NCBI GenBank assembly: GCA_030432695.1
Contig: JAUILN010000005.1
Coordinates: 1-64,000, forward strand
Source: a bacterium
Lineage (GTDB): Bacteria > Planctomycetota > UBA1135 > UBA2386
Direction of reading: 5' to 3'
DNA: 64,000 nucleotides
Both the position numbers and the translations under genes were made by a program. Shown in pieces: positions 8,660-17,031 of this stretch; positions within the stretch are counted from its first letter, which is position 1, and each line of letters starts with the position of its first letter. The notes under the pieces were generated by a model that saw nothing but the letters and a program-made list of their open reading frames with translations, did no database searches and had not been told where the DNA came from.

Positions 8660-9189
8660 AGTTTCAGCGCCTCCTTCTCTCTTTCGAAGACACGAACCAG
8701 AGCATCGAGTTCACCGACGAGACCTGGGAGCTGGTTCGAGTCGAGCCCCAGGGGTCCTTCCAGTCCTTCGCAGCAGGGTGCTCGGGAGCCTCGACCACGA
8801 CTCCGGCGCTCCAGCCCGAGACGCTGTTCAATTCCGTGCCTGTGCTCGGGGGAATGTTCGCGCTGCGCATCGACCGCGCGCCGAGCGAGGATCCTGCGTG
8901 GCTCGTCCTCGGAACGTCGAGCGCGAGCTGGACCAGAGGCTCGCTTCGGTTCGTCCTGACGAACCTCGGCATGGGCGGTCGCCAGCTGCTCGCGTCGCCG
9001 AACATCGTCGAGCCGATCGTCACCGGACTCGGCTCAGGACGGCTGTGGATCGCATTGCCGATTCCGGGCGATCGCGCGTTCCTTGGTGCGGACTCCTTCG
9101 TCCAGAGGATCTCTTCCGATCCGGCGGCGAATGCGCCGGAGTTGACCTGGAGCAACGGCGGACACGGGGTGCTCGGGATAAGAGCCTGA
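8660..9189 (+). pseudogene. Orphan C-terminal module, 5'-truncated secreted-protein remnant
   Basis: The readable part begins about 8660 (FQRLLLSFEDTNQSIEF) and contains a full copy of the recurrent C-terminal module: AAGCSGAS, SVPVLGGMFALRIDRAPSED, LWIALPIPGDRAFLGADSFV and the ending LTWSNGGHGVLGIRA, close to the end of the kelch protein at 5767. No signal peptide precedes it; the upstream extension in this frame is an antisense shadow of the 8153 gene. It is therefore the tail of a lost secreted protein, truncated by the insertion or deletion that placed it next to the small helical gene pair. Confidence 0.65.
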
Positions 9190-9279
9190 TGTCGGCGTGT
9201 GGATTGCTGGAGAGACCATCACTTCGATGTCGCCCGCCGCGAGGCCGCATCGAAGATCACCCGAAGGGTCCCCGCCTCA

Positions 9280-9598
9280 TCAAGGCGAAGGGACGATCAC
9301 GCGCAACCCCACGATCGGAAGGTAGATCTCTCGCTCGGCAGTCCCGTCTACGTGCCGCTGCCTGACGAAGTCGTACCCCACGATGTCGAGCGAGAAGCCG
9401 GCTCCGTGGAAGTCGAGAATCTGGACCTCCGTACTTCTCAGGCACCAGGCTCGTCCGACAAGGCCGCGAAGAACCTGCTCCGCAGCCAGCTGTCGAGGAT
9501 CCGCACCCGCTACTCGACGCAGGAGCGAGGTCGCCGGGTCTCCGGGATCCGGCGGCGGGCACCACGAGCGGCCTGCTCGGTATGCCTGATTCGGCGCA
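9280..9598 (-). pseudogene. Start-less minus-strand open frame, possible gene remnant
   Basis: From about 9598 down to TGA 9282-9280 one minus frame is open for about 105 codons without an ATG. Its composition is protein-like: SLLRRVAGADPRQLAAEQVL, then STEVQILDFHGAGFSLDIVG and YDFVRQRHVDGTAEREIYLP, ending LRVIVPSP. The middle and end suggest alternating beta strands. There is no signal peptide and no good start codon, so I read it as a fragment. It could be coincidental openness in GC-rich DNA. Confidence 0.35.
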
Positions 9599-9783
9599 GG
9601 TCACAGCTCCGTCACCTGTGCGTCCACGATCCTGCGGCCTGCGCCGCCGTGCGGTGGGACGCTGGTCCGGGCGGACTCGCGCCGCTGCCGGAGCCGCGAC
9701 CGCCACCGGGAGCCGTGATCTTCGAACCACGCCCCGACAACGGCCTGCGGTGCTCGGTCCCGAGGGCGGTTAGTCTGTACCCA

Positions 9784-10971
9784 ATGGCCAAGTCCCATGC
9801 CACGACAGCATTCATACTGATCCTCGCGACCCTGGCGACCATTCTCGTCGTCATGGTCATCGCGCCCTTCGCAGGGCCCTTGTTCGCTGCAGCGTTGCTT
9901 GCCGGTGTCCTCTATCCCGCGCAGCGCTGGACCTCAACCAAGCTGGGCGACCGGCCGGGGCTTGCCGCCGGATTGATCACCACCCTCGCGGTAGTGACCG
10001 TACTCGGACCGCTGGCCCTGTTGGGAATCCGGGGCACCCAGCAACTGGCCGAAGGGACCCGCATCGTACGTAGCAAGATCGATGAGGGGGGACTGGAGAG
10101 CCTGATCACGGGGTTGCCCGAGGCTCTACAACCGTCCGCCCTGGAGCTGATCAGGCATGTGCCGGAGAGCATCCTGCCCCGAGGCGCAGCTCCGGCAGAG
10201 TCCTCGGGGGCCGACGCGCAGTCTGAGCGGTCGCGAGACCGTCCGGCGGATCCACAACAGAGAAGCGCAGACGGATCGGACGATGCCGAGGGGAAAGACC
10301 GGGAGGAGCCGCAGGTCGCCGAGAAGGATGCACCTGCGCCCGACCTCGGCGAGCTTGCGAGTTGGGTCGGTACGGCCGTGCAACGAGCGTTCGAGTTCCT
10401 CATCGACGTCGGCGTGCTGGTCATGGCGCTGTTCTTCCTGCTGGCACAGGGCAGGCACCTCGTGCATTGGGCGGTCGCGACCATGCCGTTGACGGAGGAG
10501 CAATCCAACGAACTCGTGAGTCGGCTGCGAGACGTCAACAGGGCGGTATTCGCTGCAACCCTCGGGGCGGCGCTGGCGCAGACCGCAATCGCCGCAGTGG
10601 GCTACCTCATCGTGGGCTTGCCGTTGCTGCCCGCCGCCCTGCTCGTGACGTTGATCGCCGCGCTAGTCCCTGTCGTCGGAGGAGCGACCATAGTGGTGAC
10701 CATCGGCATCATCGTCTGGATGAGCGGCGATATGGGCTACGGCCTGTTCCTGATCGTCTGGGGACTGCTGCCGGTAGCCCTGTCCGACAACCTGATCAAG
10801 CCGCTCATGACCGAGAGCAGTCTGCGGTTACCCGGTTCGGTCATCTTCTTCGCCATGCTAGGAGGGATTACCATATTCGGCCCCATGGGAGTGGTGACGG
10901 GGCCGCTGGTCCTGGCGTTCTTCGTCACGATGCTCAACCTGATGCGGAAGGAGGGCTGGACCCGGGCCTGA
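9784..10971 (+). CDS. AI-2E family transporter (permease)
   Basis: The start is ATG 9784, directly before a transmembrane helix; the longer upstream frame has no coding character. The 395-residue protein has two N-terminal helices (residues ~8-50), a third at ~60-85, an unusually long charged central loop (residues ~110-185, rich in Ser, Asp, Arg and Glu), then about five more helices. The last part contains the usual family signature region PVVGGATIVV, DNLIKPLMTESSLRLPG and GPMGVVTGPLVLAF. Members of this family (TqsA, YdiK, PerM) export small molecules or ions; the substrate cannot be read from sequence. The hydrophilic insert is longer than normal. No operon partner is seen. Confidence 0.9.
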   Translation: MAKSHATTAFILILATLATILVVMVIAPFAGPLFAAALLAGVLYPAQRWTSTKLGDRPGLAAGLITTLAVVTVLGPLALLGIRGTQQLAEGTRIVRSKIDEGGLESLITGLPEALQPSALELIRHVPESILPRGAAPAESSGADAQSERSRDRPADPQQRSADGSDDAEGKDREEPQVAEKDAPAPDLGELASWVGTAVQRAFEFLIDVGVLVMALFFLLAQGRHLVHWAVATMPLTEEQSNELVSRLRDVNRAVFAATLGAALAQTAIAAVGYLIVGLPLLPAALLVTLIAALVPVVGGATIVVTIGIIVWMSGDMGYGLFLIVWGLLPVALSDNLIKPLMTESSLRLPGSVIFFAMLGGITIFGPMGVVTGPLVLAFFVTMLNLMRKEGWTRA

Positions 10972-11286
10972 CGGCGGTGAGGGGGGGAGCGCCGCAGGAA
11001 GCCCAAAGGTTGCGGCTGGTACCTCGGCGGTGCCCGGAGTTCGCAGGAGAGCGGGTGGCTGGGATGCCCAGGCCGGAACGAGGTGGTTGGATCGGCACCA
11101 GGGACCGCGTTCTCTGCGAAAGCTCCGGAGAACGATTCTATCGTTGACACTTCGAGGCGGTCCGAGGGACTGCACTGGGCTCGCGACTCGGCGGGAACAC
11201 GCCCTCCAAAGCGACCGAGCAATGCACCGTCGCTCCAAGTTCCGCTCGCCGAATCGCCACGAGCTGAGCCTCAGGCTGTGGAGGAC
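10972..11286. other. Intergenic stretch
   Basis: About 315 bases between the permease and the next frame; I see no RNA gene, repeat or convincing coding frame. Frames on both strands are short and antisense to each other. Confidence 0.4.
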
Positions 11287-11682
11287 ATGGACGATATCGA
11301 CGCGTTCCACCAGCACCTGCACTCCGAACAGCCCCTCGACGAGCGCGGACCACGACTGTTCGGCGACGCAAGGGAGATCCTGGCCCGCGCGCCGTTCGCC
11401 AGGCTCGCGGGCCTGATCCTGACGCCAGATTCGAACGAAGCGGACCCGACCCGCCGAGCCATGGAGGCCGCGTCTGGAGAAACGCTGCCGGCCGGTCTGT
11501 TGACCGGGATCTGCCCGCGCGAACATATGGAGCCTGCGCTGCTGCAACACGTCGGCACGCAGCACTCGCAGGAGGAGCCGGGCGACCCGCAATCGGTTCT
11601 ACCGGTGATGGTCGCGACCCGCGACGGAGTTCGGTTCGGCCTCTTCGGGCTCGGGCCCGGGCTGGCGGAGCCGCCGAGCTGA
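11287..11682 (+). CDS. Hypothetical soluble protein
   Basis: From ATG 11287 (MDDIDAFHQHLHSEQPLDER) the frame gives 131 residues; a longer in-frame start at 11083 adds a low-quality extension. The product has FGDAREILARAPFARLAGLI, then EAASGETLPAGLLTGI and the closing VLPVMVATRDGVRFGLFGLG, suggestive of a small alpha/beta protein. I do not recognise it. It precedes the amber-interrupted gene at 11739 in the same direction with a 56-base gap. Confidence 0.5.
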   Translation: MDDIDAFHQHLHSEQPLDERGPRLFGDAREILARAPFARLAGLILTPDSNEADPTRRAMEAASGETLPAGLLTGICPREHMEPALLQHVGTQHSQEEPGDPQSVLPVMVATRDGVRFGLFGLGPGLAEPPS

Positions 11683-11738
11683 GACAGGGCTGGGTAGGAC
11701 ATCGCCGACCCGAGACCCCACATGTAGCGTGGTTCGCC

Positions 11739-12170
11739 ATGGGCAAGTTCGCCTGGACGGGCACTGTGATCTCGGCGCAGCCTCGGATCCGACTGATGCG
11801 GTCGTTCGACCAGCGCAGCCACAGCTACCTCGGCTACGGGATCCGGATCGACGGCAGCGTGGACGGCAAGACTGGCCGATTCGCGATCACGATCGGGACG
11901 GCCGCGCAGGCGAAGCACGAGATCCGCATCGGGGACGAGGTCACCGGCCAGGCCATGCCTGTGGCCGACCCGATCCCCTAGACCGCGAACTATCAGTGGA
12001 ACCCCGCCAACATCCGGCACCGGCGCGAGACGTTCTGCTACGGGCCACTGTCGTGCCCGGAGTACCGAGCCGGCCCGACGAGAAAGGTGCCCAGCCGCAA
12101 GGGAATGAACTGGGAGGAGCCGGACGGGTTCGACGACGACGCGACATCGCATCGTGGGCCGGATGAGTGA
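11739..12170 (+). pseudogene. OB-fold-like protein interrupted by an amber codon
   Basis: ATG 11739 opens MGKFAWTGTVISAQPRIRL, with SHSYLGYGIRIDGSVDGKTG and AAQAKHEIRIGDEVTG, a compact beta-barrel pattern like an OB fold. TAG at 11979-11981 ends it after ADPIP. The same frame then stays open for 62 codons with strong coding character (RRETFCYGPLSCPEYRAGPT, RKGMNWEEPDGFDDDATSHR) and a natural stop at 12168-12170. From memory, full-length relatives carry both parts in one protein with a longer Cys-rich middle, which would mean an internal deletion here as well; this needs a search. The Cys pair in CYGPLSC could bind metal. No clear partner genes. Confidence 0.65.
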
Positions 12171-12608
12171 ACTGGTCGGCAAACCTACGACGGAGGCCTC
12201 CAGACCAGCGGCACTGGCCCTGGCCGCGAATTCGCCCGGACGCTACCTTCAGCGGTGGCCCGCTTCAGGCGCAGGGCGCGCACGGACCGCGTCACGACCG
12301 AGAGGGCCGAAGAGGAACATGTGTGACCTGACGGACCGCTGCGCTACCCCGAGCGCAGCGCTTGACGCCGATCGCGAACGGATCGGGTAAGGAACAGGTC
12401 GGCAAGAGACGCAACTGATGGCTGCCGGCCCGCGCCGAGCGCGGCAGTTCGGCCGCTCGCAGAGAAGTTCAGCCCGAGACACCCGCCGCGGAGCGTCGGA
12501 ATCGAGACCATTCGGGGTCGGCCGACTCTTCAGACGGCACGGCCATACGGGTGGCACCACGCCTCGCAACACACTGTGCTGTGACCGAGCGCCGTATGCG
12601 ACCGGGGC
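12171..12608. other. Intergenic stretch
   Basis: About 440 bases with no convincing coding frame, RNA gene or repeat on either strand. It separates the amber-interrupted gene from the converging membrane-anchored gene. Confidence 0.4.
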
Positions 12609-13821
12609 TCACGAGCTGCAGTCGTGGTAGTTCCAGAGGACCTTGCACGCGGCCAACATCGCTACCCAGGTTGCCGCGATCGCGCCGAGGAGCAGCCAGC
12701 CGATCGGCCACGCGAGAATCGCTACAACGACCGCCGCGACAAGCGCGAGAACCAGGCCAACCATCCACCACCTGAGGAGTGTGCACCAGCCGCATAGGGT
12801 GGCGATCACCGCGCCCAGGGCCGCGGCAACGAGCGCGGAAGTGCGCCAAACGTCGGCATCGGCGCCGCGAGCAGCAGTGCGGCGAAAGCGCACGCGATCA
12901 GGAGCGCGAGAAGGAGGCCAAGCACAGCGCAGCGGATCGAAAGCCAGCAGCCACCCCCGCTCCCTTCGCCGAGCTTATCGTCGTCAGGCTTGTCGTCGTC
13001 ACACGGCTCCACCTCGAACTCGACCATCACGCTCACGCAGACCTCGGGCTCCGAGATCACCAGCGCGACCTCATGGGCGCCGCCCTCGAGCGTCGTGCAT
13101 ACGCTCACAGTGCTCTCGGCGAGCCTTGGGAGCTCTCCCGTCGTCGGGAGCGCCACACCGTCGACGGTCCAGGTCACGATCGCCGGGTCGCCGTCATCCA
13201 ACCGCGTGGCGACGAAGTCGACGTTTCGTTCCCCGTCCACACACGCGCCTGGGTCGATCTCGACCTCGGAGCAGCCGCAGGACTGCCGGTCGCTGGCTCG
13301 GATGTCGTAGACGGGGCGACGCGCTGAAGCGACACGAACACATAGCGCAGTCGTCCGCTCTCGGAGCGAATCCCGCGAACACAAGACCCGGACTGCCCAT
13401 CCACTACCACGTCAATGGATCCAGCGCCGATCGCGTCTGCGCCAAACAGCGAGCTTCCGCGCAGCCGAACCAAGTGGCCACCATCGGCGCCCGGCAGCGC
13501 GGTCGTCGAACAGGACAGCTCCTCACCGTCGAGAACGCCCGCGACGATCGAGGAGCCGATCGGAGCCACGAACGCTGGGATGTGCCGAACGGCGTTGTCT
13601 AGACCCAGAAGCCGCAGGGCCGCAACTTCTTCTGGGGTCGAGATCCGCAGCAGTCCGTCTCTCAAAGTCCTCGCTCCGAACTGCATCCCGTTGTCCCGGA
13701 CGGCCTGCGATTCGACGTCCACGATCGTGACCCGGACGAGCAGGCCCTCCGGACCGGCCGCGTCCGGCATGGTCAAGGGAGCGAGGACGATGGCGACAAC
13801 AGCCAGAGCGATCTTCAGCAT
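12609..13821 (-). pseudogene. Secreted/membrane protein with two apparent frameshifts
   Basis: ATG 13821 starts a signal peptide (MLKIALAVVAIVLAPLTMPD) and an extracellular domain that reads well to YVFVSLQRVAP, where the frame fails at a four-G run (13313-13316). With one more G the frame continues VYDIRASDRQSCGCSEVEID, through an Ig-like beta segment (VTWTVDGVALPTTGELPRL) and an acidic linker (CDDDKPDDDKLGEG) into a membrane helix (IRCAVLGLLLALLIACAFAA). Near 12855 the frame shifts again; one extra base joins GADADVWRTSALVAAALGAV and two more hydrophobic segments ending at 12609. The intact protein would be about 400 residues with an extracellular N-terminus and three or four C-terminal helices. 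Two separate small genes remain possible. Confidence 0.55.
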
Positions 13822-14340
13822 GCACGAGTCTCCGGGACTTGAACGGATGCTCCTACATCGGGACGAAGCCCGAAGACCTGAAGTGATTCTGCGGTGCCAG
13901 CGACTCGACCGACTTCGAAGCCCACTCCCGCACTGGTCAACGACGCACCGCCGAGGAACCGCTGCGAGGCAGCGTCGGGCGCGAGCCGGCTCTCACTCCC
14001 TCCGGGCGCCCATTCTCGGGGTAGGCTTCGGTGGCCGGCGACCGACTCCCCGCCGGCTGACCTTCGGTTCGACCCACGCATCGAGCCCGGCCGCCTCCCT
14101 CGGTCGGGCTCGTGCATGTACGGCGTGCGTGAGCTGCTCAGCGACAACTACTTCGACGCACAGACGGCGACGAATCCGCCCCGCAGCACACCCTGTTTGG
14201 CCAAGGGTGAAGCACGCAGTTCGTCGGGAACGCCGGCTACCGCGAGGCGCCGGTGACACGCCGCTCCCCCACGATCACCCCGGCTCGCTACGATGGTCCG
14301 GAATCCGCGCCCCTGCCCCGCGTCGGTTGGATGCCGTCCC
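13822..14340. other. Intergenic stretch between divergent genes
   Basis: About 520 bases separating the divergently oriented secreted genes at 13821 (minus) and 14341 (plus). I see no reliable coding frame or repeat; promoters for both genes should lie here but I cannot assign -35/-10 boxes with confidence in this base composition. Confidence 0.4.
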
Positions 14341-15219
14341 ATGCAGATCCCCTTCTCCCTCTCGTTCACCACGCTCCTCCTCCTGCTCGCGACGCCGTCG
14401 ACGAGCCAGCGGATCATCGCGCAACCGTCCGGCCTGACCGCGCCGGATCACGTGGTCGACTTCGGCGCAAACGTGCTTCCGCGGTTCGCCCCGGTGTCGA
14501 ACCAGTTCCCGCCGCTGACGATCACCCACGCGCGCTACTTCACGACCGGATCGTCCAACAACCTCGTCGGCGGCTTCATCACCAACGACCCGATCGGCGC
14601 TCCGGACACCCTGGTGGTTCGCTTCGCGGCGCCGATCCACGACGTCAGCTTCGTCTACCACCAGATCTCGACTTCGCGGCCGTCGGTGTTCCGCGCGCTG
14701 CTCGGAGGCACGGTCGTCGACACGTTCTCGAACCTGTCCGATCAGTTCCAATCGAACAACTACTTCGGATGGACGAACACCGTGATGGACGAGTTCCAGA
14801 TCGACTTCGTCGCCGACTTCAACGTCGACACGATCGCGTTCAACGACGCAAATGCGTCGTGCACGGTCCGTAACGGCTCGGGCCTGAACCCGGTCGCCTT
14901 CCAATGCGTGTCGCCGCCGGTCGTCGGTGGCACATGGCGATCCTCGATCACCGCCACGCCGAACACCATCAGCTCGTACATCGCTGTCGCGCTGGGAGGG
15001 CCACACCCGGGACTGCCGTTCGCGAACGGCGAGATCCTGATCCAACTCGCTCCCAGTCCGGTGCTCGTGCCGGGAACCGGCAGCTTTTCGCTCGCCATTC
15101 CGAACCAACCGGGCGCGATCGGGCTCCAAGTCGCGACGCAGGGTCTGCGGATCGACAACGTCGGCCCCACGACGGCACTCGTGCTGCTGAACGCGCTCGA
15201 CCTCCAGTTCGGAATCTGA
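14341..15219 (+). CDS. Secreted protein with the recurrent C-terminal module
   Basis: The ATG at 14341 is followed by a good signal peptide (MQIPFSLSFTTLLLLLATPS..SQ). Residues ~30-165 form an uncharacterised beta-rich domain (HDVSFVYHQISTSRPSVFRA, GWTNTVMDEFQIDFVADFNV), of a type that senses geometry like PEP-CTERM exosortase-associated or lectin-like sandwiches, though I cannot assign it. The C-terminal ~120 residues are the Cys-paired subtype of the shared module: CTVRNGSGLNP, then VSPPVVGGTWRSSI, and the ending LNALDLQFGI, matching the protein at 1140-2429. Likely exported; no enzymatic motif. It is monocistronic. Confidence 0.8.
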   Translation: MQIPFSLSFTTLLLLLATPSTSQRIIAQPSGLTAPDHVVDFGANVLPRFAPVSNQFPPLTITHARYFTTGSSNNLVGGFITNDPIGAPDTLVVRFAAPIHDVSFVYHQISTSRPSVFRALLGGTVVDTFSNLSDQFQSNNYFGWTNTVMDEFQIDFVADFNVDTIAFNDANASCTVRNGSGLNPVAFQCVSPPVVGGTWRSSITATPNTISSYIAVALGGPHPGLPFANGEILIQLAPSPVLVPGTGSFSLAIPNQPGAIGLQVATQGLRIDNVGPTTALVLLNALDLQFGI

Positions 15220-15731
15220 CGCAACCGTGCGCTGCGCGGTCCACATCCGGGAGTGAAACGGCAGCGACTGGACTCGGGTCACCCGGGACGTCGGAGCCCT
15301 CGGGCCGGACGGCTCGTGCTGCTTCGACCCCCACCAGGGCGGGGTCTTCTATGACGCGGACGCGGTGAACCTGCTGGGGGGGGCGGTGTGCGCGTCATCC
15401 CCCTCACCGTCGCTGCGCCGAGCGGCTATTTCCGCGGCACAGTGGTGTATCGCGCGGGGTTCGACGGGCCGGTGACTCCGAACCGCTCCTGCATTCGGGT
15501 GTTCCGTCCGGCAGATGAATGTCCGACACGGAGCGACCTCGATTGCCCGGTCGACAAATGCCCGGTCGACGAAATCCCACCCGCTGGCAGTCAGCGAGTT
15601 GGATCTGCTTGGCCACAGGTCGCGACTCGGGGCCGACCGTCCGGGCCCCCTCGTAGCGCCCGGCCTGACCAGGCGCAGCCTTGCGACCGGGGAGCCGAGG
15701 CTTCTACGGCTCCGCGGCACCTGCAGTCGAA
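15220..15731 (+). other. Intergenic stretch with a possible decayed coding frame
   Basis: From about 15256 a plus frame reads WTRVTRDVGALGPDGSCCFD, VFYDADAVNLL and enters a run of eight Gs (15379-15386). One more G would join it to the frame starting at 15388 (VRVIPLTVAAPSGYFRGTVV), which continues for about 60 sensible codons. This looks like the other slip-interrupted genes in this region, but there is no clear start, stop or family, so I list it only as a candidate. Confidence 0.3.
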
Positions 15732-15947
15732 CTACAGACGGTAGGTGATCCGCCCGCGCGTCAGATCGTACGGCGACAGCTCGAGGCGGACGCGATCACC
15801 CTGGGTGATCTTGATCCGGAACCTCGACATCTTGCCGCCAGCCTTGCAGATGGGCACGTGGTCGGTGTCGTCGACCTGGATCCGGTAGCGACCGGCTCCG
15901 AGGGCCTGGACGACCGACCCTTCCACCTCGATGGCCTCTTCCTTCAC
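15732..15947 (-). CDS. infA: Translation initiation factor IF-1
   Basis: A 71-residue S1-type OB-fold protein. I start at GTG 15947 (VKEEAIEVEGSVVQALG), which matches the normal IF-1 length; an ATG 15 codons upstream would add a Gly-rich tail unusual for the family. The C-terminus GDRVRLELSPYDLTRGRITY is the classic IF-1 signature. The middle deviates from the textbook form: PICKAGGKMSRFRIKITQG replaces the usual AHISGKMRxxxIRIxxG, a variation of the kind seen outside proteobacteria. IF-1 binds the ribosomal A site and helps IF-2/IF-3 select the initiator tRNA. It is an essential core gene embedded among decayed accessory genes. Confidence 0.92.
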   Translation of the reverse strand: MKEEAIEVEGSVVQALGAGRYRIQVDDTDHVPICKAGGKMSRFRIKITQGDRVRLELSPYDLTRGRITYRL

Positions 15948-15988
15948 GGAGCCAGGTGCCCCGCCCCCAGTACCTCGGCGATGGCGAC

Positions 15989-16108
15989 TCAAGAGGCATC
16001 TCCTGCCGCCGCACGCAGACCTGGAACAACTGGATTGTCGGAGCGCCGCTGGGCGCTCAGGACGCCGGACACGGCGTCGATGATGAGCTTCTCGTCAGGG
16101 ATACACAC
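15989..16108 (-). CDS. Small ORF directly upstream of infA
   Basis: A 39-codon frame from GTG 16108 to TGA 15991-15989, ending 41 bases before the infA start on the same strand. The sequence IPDEKLIIDAVSGVLSAQRR followed by SDNPVVPGLRAAAGD has normal protein composition. No Shine-Dalgarno is evident. It may be the C-terminus of a truncated gene or a leader peptide. Confidence 0.3.
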   Translation of the reverse strand: MCIPDEKLIIDAVSGVLSAQRRSDNPVVPGLRAAAGDAS

Positions 16109-16470
16109 GAAGGATCACAGTGTAGGTGCAACGGCAGCGATCCGCGAGGGCCGATCGACTCCTTCCCTCTTCGGCATCTCGGGACCGACCTCGGGTGGAT
16201 TCCGGCAAGTCCGTCTGGATGCAGAGGTTCCATGGCCCTCGACCGGCGCGACGGACGACTCTCGCAGGCCACGAGAGCCCCCGACGAGTGCGAGGAGCAG
16301 GCGGAGCGCGATCGCCTGACGAAGCGCGCACCGACACCTGAGGCGGCTGCAGGGGCATCCTCGAGGCGGCGGGTCACAGGGCCTTCGCAGCAGCCGTCAC
16401 GTTGCCGCGGCTCTACCTCTTCATCGACGCGGCGGAGCGCCGCCTTGGAGATTGATCCGGCGCGTCGGAG
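16109..16470. other. Intergenic stretch
   Basis: About 360 bases between the infA region and the second AT-hook gene. Frames are open on both strands but of poor composition; I see no RNA gene or repeat. Confidence 0.4.
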
Positions 16471-16869
16471 TCACAGGCCGCCGACCAGATCACGGACCTG
16501 AGCGAGCTTCTCACGCAGGTCGTCACGCTCCTGCTCCAGCTCGCGGATATGGGAGATGAGCGACTCGACCGCCTCCGAGGATCCCCCGGGTGCCGACTTG
16601 CGGGGGCGACCGGGGCCGCGACGACCGGTCGTCGCTCCGGTCGTGGCGACCTTCTTCGCGCTCCGTCCGGCCTTCCGCCCCGCGGAGCCCTTGGACTTCG
16701 GATCCCCCGCCTGCCCCAGCAGCAGCTGCGCGCGTCCGTAGACGATCGGCCACACCTTGTGGCCTTTCTTCTCCGCGGCCTTGGAGACCTCGGCGAACGG
16801 TGCGCCGGGCTTCTTCTCCAGGTACTTCTTCACGAACGCGAACGCAGCCTTGCCTTTGTCAGTTGCCAT
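16471..16869 (-). CDS. AT-hook, coiled-coil protein (paralogue of 7273-7653)
   Basis: 132 residues from ATG 16869. The first ~65 residues are nearly identical to the copy at 7653 (MATDKGKAAFAFVKKYLEKK to YGRAQLLLGQAGD) and the C-terminal coiled coil is very similar (HIRELEQERDDLREKLAQVR). The Lys/Ala-rich linker before the AT-hook GRRGPGRPRK is longer here and more like a histone H1 tail (AGRKAGRSAKKVATTGATTG). It is likely a DNA-binding, dimerising protein. The high DNA identity of the 5' halves against drifted linkers indicates a fairly recent duplication or gene conversion across the 9-kb accessory region between the copies. Confidence 0.8.
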   Translation of the reverse strand: MATDKGKAAFAFVKKYLEKKPGAPFAEVSKAAEKKGHKVWPIVYGRAQLLLGQAGDPKSKGSAGRKAGRSAKKVATTGATTGRRGPGRPRKSAPGGSSEAVESLISHIRELEQERDDLREKLAQVRDLVGGL

Positions 16870-17031
16870 CGCGGACATATCGCGACGGCGGACGCACATA
16901 CGCAAGGACAATCCTCGCAATCATGAAGACCCAGCCAACCGTCATCACGCATCGGATCGACTCGGCTGTCGCGGAGCCTGCGATGTCATCTCGTGAAACA
17001 GGCCGGCGGAGGCCGGGCGGACAGGCACCGA

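Noticed and set aside
9199..9783. A long 5' extension of the AI-2E permease gene
   Set aside because: Composition before 9784 is random-like (Arg/Pro/Ser-rich) and would bury the first transmembrane helix; the ATG at 9784 gives the normal family length.
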